A stretch of DNA of 64,000 nt from Tachypleus tridentatus (Eukaryota > Arthropoda > Merostomata > Xiphosura > Limulidae). The notes beneath the pieces were generated by a model. That model made no database searches and was not told the DNA's origin. It worked only from the letters and a program-made list of their open reading frames with translations. Location: positions 66,579,558-66,643,557 of the forward strand of contig NC_134825.1 of the NCBI RefSeq assembly GCF_004210375.1, written 5' to 3'. The translations under genes were made by a program, and so were the position numbers. Positions 56,893-64,000 of this stretch are shown here, piece by piece (position 1 is the stretch's first letter; the number at the start of each line of letters is the position of its first letter).

Positions 56893-59650
56893 GTACTAAA
56901 TGACACTTCTTTACTCTCCACAATGCTTAACTTCTTATCTTATTTTAAGAAAAAAAAAGTGCCAGAGCTAAAATAATTTTTACATTAGTTTTTAGCAGCT
57001 TGCATATAAAAACTATGCTTTCTTTCTTTAAAGATGTAGATGTTAGATACTGTATCAAATCAGTCTGACTTGTGTTTTTTTAAATTTAATTATGTATGCC
57101 TCCAATGAATTTCACCAACTTCAAAGTTCAAGCATATGTCTTTATATGGGAAGTTGCAACTATTGAGGAAATGTACACTTTTTTTTTTGCTCTGGTGATA
57201 CTTATGCCACATGTAAAAAACCCTGTTGGCTGATTATTGGAACTCCAGTTTGTTCAAAATATATTACTTAAGATTGATTCAGGGTGATTCTTGGATATTT
57301 GCACTTTGCAAATAACAAAGAACAGAATGCAAACAACTGATTATGGAAAGTTCAAGAAGTGTTTACAATGGTTAATTTTGATGGTGAGTAATTATTGATG
57401 AATCTGAATCTTTTTAGGGGTTGCATTGTTTTAAACCAATATATTTGAAGCAAGTGCTATAGATTTGGAATAAAGATCTTTATATTATGTGATTGCGAGA
57501 CAGGAATTATAATAGATATGATTATTTATTCTGTAAGTAATGTGGATGTCCCAAAGATCCCTGATTAGGATTTTCAGGATCAGTTGTCAAACAATTAATG
57601 AAAGACTACATTGGAAAAGGATATATATATATTATGTACTAATAATTGTTATGCAAGTCTGGAATTACACAGCTTTCTCTTTGAAAATAAGACTAATTTT
57701 TGTGGAACAGTTAGAATTAATTGGAAAAACATGCCTAAATTTGCACCTCTGTAGAAGGGATATGTTGAGACCAAAAAGCAAGGGGATATTTTAGAACTTC
57801 AATGGAAAGACAAACATCTTGTTACTTTGCTTAATACCGTACATAAAGATGAAATCAAATACCATGGAAAGGATGATTACAAAACTAAATAATCATTAGC
57901 TAAACTCTATGGTTTTAGATTATACTGTCAACATGAAGCTAATTGACAAAAGTGACATTCATATTGGACAGATTGATTGTCTTCATAAATGTGTGAAGTG
58001 GTACAAGAAGCTTTTTTTTTCACCTGATTGAAATCTCAGTTTTGAAATCTTGTATCTAGTAAAGACTGGCAAGAAGCTATCATTGAGGCAGTTTAGTTGC
58101 AATGTAATATACCAATTATTGGAAAGGTATAGAAGGATGACAAGACCCTTCCCAGGAAGACATACCCTTACTGATAGATTGGTAAAGAAGCATTTTCTCA
58201 GGAGCTAGAAAAAGTGGACAAAGACAACGTGTGCATACAACAAGAAAAGGAAAGAAGCAAAAGATGGTGACTACCTGCTGTAAAGAATGCAGAGTAGCTC
58301 GGTGCATTGGGGAATGTTTTGTGATTTTCATACCATAAAGAAACATTTGAACTTGTAATAAATAAGTATTTATTATGATTTTATTTTTATTTTATTTCAT
58401 ATTTTATTCAAAATTGTTATAAAAATGCTAAAGATTATTTTTAAGAAATTTTTTTCCCAATTTTTTTTGTCTGTGATGAGCTGCTATCTACAACATTCCC
58501 ACTGTTTAAGAGTTAAAGCATTTATTAGATAAAAAGAATTGTTTTAGGGCAAAATTAAAATTTCTATATCATGCCTTTTATAAACCAAAACATTTTTATC
58601 CATGTATAGTATCTACGTGTTTTTGTCATGGCTGTTTTCCTGTTATGATACCAGTTATTTCTAATAGTCATTTAAATAATTTTAATCATGCAGAACTTCC
58701 AATTAATACAAAAATTATTTCAGTTAATATTTACTGTTTTAGTCCTTGGATTTGAATATAACACACCAATACCTGATTCAAGTATTACCTCCAAGTCTAT
58801 TGTTTTTACATGTGTAGGGTCCCCCAACTCTTTAGTTGCATAAAAACAATCACTGTAAACTAATTACTAGTTAGAACACTGGATGGAATGGGTAAAAGTC
58901 TAGTGTATTAGGAAAAAATCTAACTGTACATTACTATTTAATCATAGCAAGTTAACTGCAAACTTATTGTGTTTTAGCCAATATTTTGTGGTGAATTAAA
59001 TATTACTCATTTAGCCTAATTTCTCTCTTACTGTGGCAAATAATAACACCTAGGAGTAGCCAATTTATCTGAATATCATCAATGTAGTTTGCACATATGT
59101 GCAATACATGTGAAATACAGCTCACTTATTTCTAAACATCCACACTTTTTCTCCTTTTTGATCTGAAACATTTAACTTAGTTATAAAATACAAGTATTTT
59201 AAGTATACGTAGGTTTATTGTTTTTAAAGTGCCTAGATATTGATATTATAAAAAAAAACAAAGAATATTTAAGTGAGTTAATTTATATGATTGAATTAGT
59301 AATTGTCTTGTGTTGGTTTTTAGTTATCTACATGAATAAACAAGTTACAAGAAAAAATCACTCTTGGAAAAAGAATTAAATAAAAAACAGTGAATGAGGG
59401 GTAACTATATATACATATAATAAAAAATATGTACTAGGACAGTTTGTATATAAGAAATGTTAAAATCAATAAGTACATTATAATAGTAAATGAACTAACA
59501 ATAAAAAATAATAGTAACAAAAGTGCCTGGAACACGTAAACGTGTATTAGACAATGAACTGTAATAACAATTTTTCTCAAAAATAAAATTGAAAGTTATT
59601 GAAGCAATATCTAAGAAATTTATCAGATACTGTAAATATTCTTGCTTTAG
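56893..59650 (+). other. Gart intron 3 (2.76 kb), with piggyBac insertion
   Basis: Donor gtacta, acceptor tcttgctttag. Its centre is occupied by the piggyBac remnant described next. The rest is AT-rich. Confidence 0.9.
57090..58345 (+). pseudogene. piggyBac-like transposase, near-complete catalytic core plus C-terminal cysteine motif
   Basis: Read across frames in order: 'EVATIEEMYTFF', 'ALVILMPHVK', 'FRVILGYLHFANNKEQNANN', 'LWKVQEVFTMVNFD'. Next is the second-aspartate neighbourhood ('NLFRGCIVLNQYI', 'RFGIKIFILCDCETG'), then 'GIIIDMIIYSVSNVDVP', 'GFSGSVVKQLMKDYIGKGYI', 'SFLFENKTNFCGTVRINWK', 'NMPKFAPL' and 'ELQWKDKHLVTLLNTVHKDE'. The third-aspartate region follows ('VLDYTVNMKLIDKSD', usual form DYN..MGGVD..D), then 'KCVKWYKKLFF', 'GKKLSLRQF' and 'QLLERY'. 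The C-terminal cysteine motif is 'TCCKECRVARCIGECF'. Frames change at least five times and several stops occur. Same strand as Gart. Terminal repeats and TTAA duplications are not located. No single strand reading gives a working enzyme. Confidence 0.9.
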
Positions 59651-59762
59651 TGCTCCATATGAAGCTCTAGTGGTGAAAGCTAGTGGACTATGTGCTGGTA
59701 AGGGAGTTGTGGTAGCAGATTCAAGAGAAACAGCAACACAAGCTGTAGAAATGATGATGAAG
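59651..59762 (+). CDS. Gart: Gart coding exon 4
   Basis: The phase-2 codon is completed as serine, then APYEALVVKASGLCAGKGVV and 'VADSRETATQAVEMMMK'. LVVKASGLxAGKGV is the glycine-rich ATP-binding loop of the ATP-grasp fold (catalytic lysines). The acceptor follows a pyrimidine tract (attcttgctttag). The donor is aag|gtattt (phase 0). Confidence 0.95.
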
Positions 59763-62700
59763 GTATTTTATAAGTGCAACAGTGACTGTGTTTGTAACAT
59801 ACATTTACTCTTTGATTTTCATCTTTTTGTAATTTTATCTTAAATTTGATTCTTACTTGTTTACTTCAAAACAACAGAATAGTTCATACTTTTAAACAGG
59901 ACTTTTGGATTTGCTGTTTATACAACACATTCACCTTTAACTAATTACTGAGGGACAAGAAGTTTTTAAGTTCTAAGTTTATGAATTGAAGTAACAGAAG
60001 TTCAACAGTCTGACAACATGTAACCTCAATGACTGGACTCTTTAAGTCCAACTTTTATTGGACTTTATTAGTCCAAAAGCTATAGTTATGTTTTTATGTA
60101 ATTAAATTAAAATTAACATGTGTGTAAAAAAAATTAAAATGAAAAGTGATATTTTTCTTATTTTTGGTTACTGCAGTAACTTTGAGGATTCTGACAACAC
60201 TTGGAAACCTCTTTTAACTCGAACTTTATTATTTATCATAAAAGTATTATATCAGAACTCTATAATATCTGCTTGGAACTTTTAAACTTATCATAAAAAT
60301 GTTTATTTGGTAAATACATAGGACTATTTGCTTATGAAAGAAATAGTCTACACATCTTTAAATAGAAGATTAAGAAGTCAAAATGTCCTGCCTAACCACA
60401 TAAATTGTAAATAATTGGAAGAAGGAAACTTAACTAATTAAAACAGTTTTTGTACAAATAAATTATTTTAAGTTGTAAGTTTTGTTTACATTGGTAACTA
60501 ACCATTTCTGTGTGTTTGTGATATGGTTGTTACTTTTATGCATGTAGTTAATCACCATGTCTTGAAGTTGCGATGTGTAATTACTTTATTTATAAAATGA
60601 AAGTTATGACCAATTTATATGCACCAGTTATGACCAGTTTAGCCTTTTTACTCATAGTAAAATGAAAGTTCTGGCTTGTTTCATGTTAAAATTTGATCAT
60701 AGTGAAACTGAAGTTCTGAATTATGTAATTAGTGACTTCAACCCTAATAGAAAAAAAATGACAATGATGTGCTTTGGATGGCATATTTTTGTTAAAAATA
60801 TTCTATAAGAATTACATTAATGAAGAATAGTAGGACAGTCTCTCACATAGTTGTTTGGACTGTTAGTGCGACTTGTATTTACATCCAAATTAAAATAAGC
60901 ATTTGAAAGAAAAAAGGAAACAATGGTTATTTTTTAATTATTTCAAATGTATTTGTAATAGCTATGTAAAACAAATTCTCTGGAGTTATTCACTGCTCAA
61001 AAGGATTGTGATAAAGTATTGACCTATATTAACTGTACATTAACCAAGATTTTCCATGAAGTTATTAATAACATGTTATTACGTGTTATGCTAAATTATT
61101 AGATTCTCGTTATTTGACCTCAAACAATTTTTAAGTCAGTTTCTATAAAACGATTAAACAATTTACTATCTTAAGAAGTCTTCATTTTATTATTTGTACA
61201 AAAATTTATAAATAGTTATAAAAAATTTTATTTTGATTTGTATTGTTCCAATAACATTTTGGTAAAATGGCGTGCTCAAAGTTTTTATAAACAACTGCTA
61301 CCATATTTCAGCTATATAACACAACGTTTTCTCTGTGATTTAATATGTTATATATGCTATAATTTTTAACCATCAGAACCTGGTTAATGCATTTTCTTTA
61401 TCTTATAAATGGTGTGTTTATGGCAAGGATTTTTAGTATGGAAGATTCATTGAAAACATAGTAGTTTAATTTAGAACATGAAAAAGGTTATTGAGGAGCA
61501 TGTTGAAGTGGGAGCTTGCAAAAGTTGATAATTTAGTCCAAACCAAACTTGGGTGAGATTAATTGGATAAAGAATAATAAATTAATTTTTTTTATGAGGA
61601 ATAAACCATGAGTAGTAAAGTTAAAGCTGGAACAATTAACCCTTTCTCAATGGGGTAAGTATAATATACACAAGTTTATCTACATGTTTGCATATATTAA
61701 ATATTTGTATCATAACTTTTGATTCAACATGTGTATGCTTTTAGTAAAGATTACAAGTACTGTGTGTACAAAAAATCAGATTATTTAATGAAATATTTTT
61801 ACTAAAATTTGTTTGTGAAAATGTCAACTGTTTCATTAGTATTTTTAGCAAAAGGTTATTTCATGCTATGATTAAAAGAACTATTTGAGATTAAAATATA
61901 TCTAATATTATTTGCATAATTTCTAAAACCTAAATACATTTTAAACATTTGTTTTCAGTAAAATTTTATATTTTATTTTTTTTACCCTAACTATTTAGGG
62001 TCTGCTACTTGACCATTATCCTAGCCATCATATATATATATATATAATTATATTCATTTTCCAGCCATGTCTAGCAAACATTACATAATGGTATTGACAA
62101 GGTATATGTGCACTTGTTAAGTATCCAGTAATATGAAACTGATCTTTGGTTTTCCTTGTCTTGGCTGTGTTTCAGTGAACTAGTCACATTTAAGTTATTA
62201 TATATGTATATAGATTAATACTATTTAGAAATAAATTGTTAAACTTTTCTTAAAATACAGAACAATAAGTAAAGAAGTAAAGCAAACATTTTTTTCTTCT
62301 AGCTATGACCTATGAACTTGGTTGCTAAGCCATTTAAAATTTTGAACATAAAGGATATCAAATAATTATTTTAAAGTTTTATATATAGAGTTGAATAACC
62401 AAAAAATCATAAATAACTATATTGATACTACAGGATTCCATTATACTTTATTGAGCTTAGTAACTAAGATGTATTTAGGTTTAAAAAAAAACATGAAACT
62501 TCAATCTGACTAAAGATGCAAACTACCTTCTTGAAATTTTAGTTTGAAATAATGTGGTAGCTTTTCCACAAATTAAAATGACTGAAAACATCCCTTGGAG
62601 GACATTCTAAGCTGTTGATTGGTTATTCACATGCCATATATTGAAATACATGTATACAAGGGACCATTTCCAAAAACAGAGGTGAATGGGGCCACTATGT

Positions 62701-63570
62701 TTGATTTAGTGAATAAGCCACACCTCAGCAAAATAAGATATAAGGTTTTTATATTCTAGCTTTCTAATATTGGTAATTTGAGTTCCTATTTTTCATGAAA
62801 CTATAGACTTAGTATTTTGACATCATAAACATCTAATTTTAAACAGTGCTGCATTCATCATACCATGTGACTCACTAAAATCTATATTTTGGTGTGTTCT
62901 TTTGATATTTATTTTCAAGTTAAGAAATTAACTTGTACATAATATTAAAGCTTGAATTATAATCTATAATCTGATTCCAAACTTATTGACATAAATTCAT
63001 AAACTAGTTCAATAAAAGTTTGAATGCAAGTTGACAAACATTATGACATGGCCTTTGACCCCTGATCTTCATGAAAGGATTAATTAAAAACTTGTTTTGC
63101 CAGGAAAATCTTTGTGAATATGTGATGAACTTCTAACCTATGCTTCATGGGATAGCTTTATAATGTTGGAACATGAAGCTACTAAAAAGCATTGTGGACT
63201 ATCAATTGGCTAACTAAGTTTAACAACTTTATTGTAAAACCTAAGGGCAGTAAATTTGTCAAATATACAGGAAAAAAAGAATATATCAGGGAGTTTCTAA
63301 TTCTTAAACTTTAGTACAATAAGTAATGAAATCTTAGTATTGGGTTTATAATATTTCATAGGTTTTTTCATTTGCCTTTTCCCATCCCTTTTGTTAGCAT
63401 TTTAGAAATTATAATTAAAAATTACAATCTTCACCTTTTTACAAAAAACTTTACTTTGATAACAAAGTTAGACATATTAAAACTGAATACTGTATATCAT
63501 AAATATTTGAACAGCTTCCATTGCTAATGGTAATATAAGTTCTAAACATGTTTGATATTACTGTGTATAG
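59763..63570 (+). other. Gart intron 4 (3.8 kb)
   Basis: Donor gtattt, acceptor gtgtatag. AT-rich, with a (TA)n run at 62,028-62,047. No transposon protein or SINE recognised. Confidence 0.9.
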
Positions 63571-63639
63571 GAGAAGAGTGTAGGTGTGGCTGGAGAGATT
63601 GTTCTCATTGAAGAACTTCTTCAAGGTCAGGAAGTATCG
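63571..63639 (+). CDS. Gart: Gart coding exon 5
   Basis: 23 codons, EKSVGVAGEIVLIEELLQGQ then EVS. GxAGxxxxIEExLxGxE(V/A)S contains the metal/ATP-contacting glutamates of ATP-grasp enzymes. The donor is tcg|gtaaga (phase 0). The next exon should begin with the family's '(F/C)xxxxDG' strand and lies beyond the window. Confidence 0.94.
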
Positions 63640-64000
63640 GTAAGAATTTATTTTTTGTGTTTTAAAATGCTAAGTTATATTAAAATTAACTAAACTGTAT
63701 ATGTTTTTGAAAGTTCAAAGACTTTCAGTCTTAGAAATGTTTAATATTTAAAACAGAAATTTCTTTTTTATTTTCAGTTTTTTTCAATGTCAGTTTTACA
63801 TATCTGTTAGTGGACTTTTGACAAGAATATTGTCAATTTCTCATTAAAGGCATCTTTTTTTTTTAAATAGAGATATGGATTTTTGTCAAAATTTATATTT
63901 ACAAACCTTATATCATTAAAAACGTCCATGGAATTTTATTAACTACAATAGTTACAGAAACATAACTGAAATCTGAGTTGTGTGATATTATCTTTGAATT
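63640..64000 (+). other. Gart intron 5, partial
   Basis: Starts at the donor gtaaga. No acceptor followed by a plausible exon appears before the window end. Confidence 0.85.

Noticed and set aside
57540-57794. 84-codon + frame treated as a gene
   Set aside because: It is out of frame with the piggyBac relic, whose family motifs appear in the other two frames.
1-64000. CRISPR array, operon or bacterial contamination
   Set aside because: No regularly spaced short repeats. The coding parts are split by GT-AG introns and surrounded by eukaryotic SINEs and LINEs.

Overview
The window is AT-rich animal nuclear DNA. Genes are interrupted by GT-AG introns, intergenic DNA is long, and tRNA-derived SINEs, several non-LTR retrotransposon (LINE) families and decayed DNA transposons are dense. 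The commonest SINE has a tRNA head with intact A and B boxes, a core around 'aatcccactattcgttggta' and a tail around 'cgcagatagccctcg'. Together with the neighbouring LINE this resembles repeats I recall from horseshoe crabs (Limulus, Tachypleus). That assignment is from memory: a chelicerate is likely, the genus is unproven.

The one clearly functional gene is the start of the purine-synthesis gene Gart (GARS-AIRS-GART) on the + strand from 52,047 to beyond the window. Five coding exons (199 codons) cover the N-terminal domain and the first part of the ATP-grasp region of glycinamide ribonucleotide synthetase. All the splice junctions seen obey GT-AG and keep frame. Its third coding intron holds a decayed piggyBac transposase; its first holds a short SINE.

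From left to right: 1-12.5 kb is mostly featureless AT-rich DNA. It contains an unrecognised exon-like frame with a degenerate second copy, a decayed mariner, a piggyBac fragment and a two-unit tandem repeat. 12.8-24.2 kb is a SINE-rich zone with a deleted LINE copy (19.1-21.7 kb) lying between AT-rich repeats in opposite orientation. 25.4-26.3 kb carries a shortened member of an uncharacterised multicopy arthropod protein family. 26.76-28.09 kb is a complete Tc1/mariner element of DD41D type with perfect 34-bp terminal inverted repeats and a broken transposase. 29.0-31.6 kb (-) is an intronless adhesion/Methuselah-like receptor broken only by frame changes.

32.4-34.6 kb contains SINEs with clear target-site duplications and a fold-back inverted repeat. 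38.9-51.2 kb is a LINE graveyard. It holds CR1-like RT and a CR1-like element whose ORF1 encodes an SGNH-esterase-like domain, and a nearly full-length 6.3-kb I-superfamily LINE with gag zinc knuckles, endonuclease, RT and RNase H. Three further fragments of that LINE lie close by. Gart follows.

Apart from Gart, possibly the shortened family gene, and a few unassigned exon candidates, the coding signals come from mobile elements or pseudogenes. I found no prokaryote-type operon, CRISPR array, rRNA or stand-alone tRNA gene.
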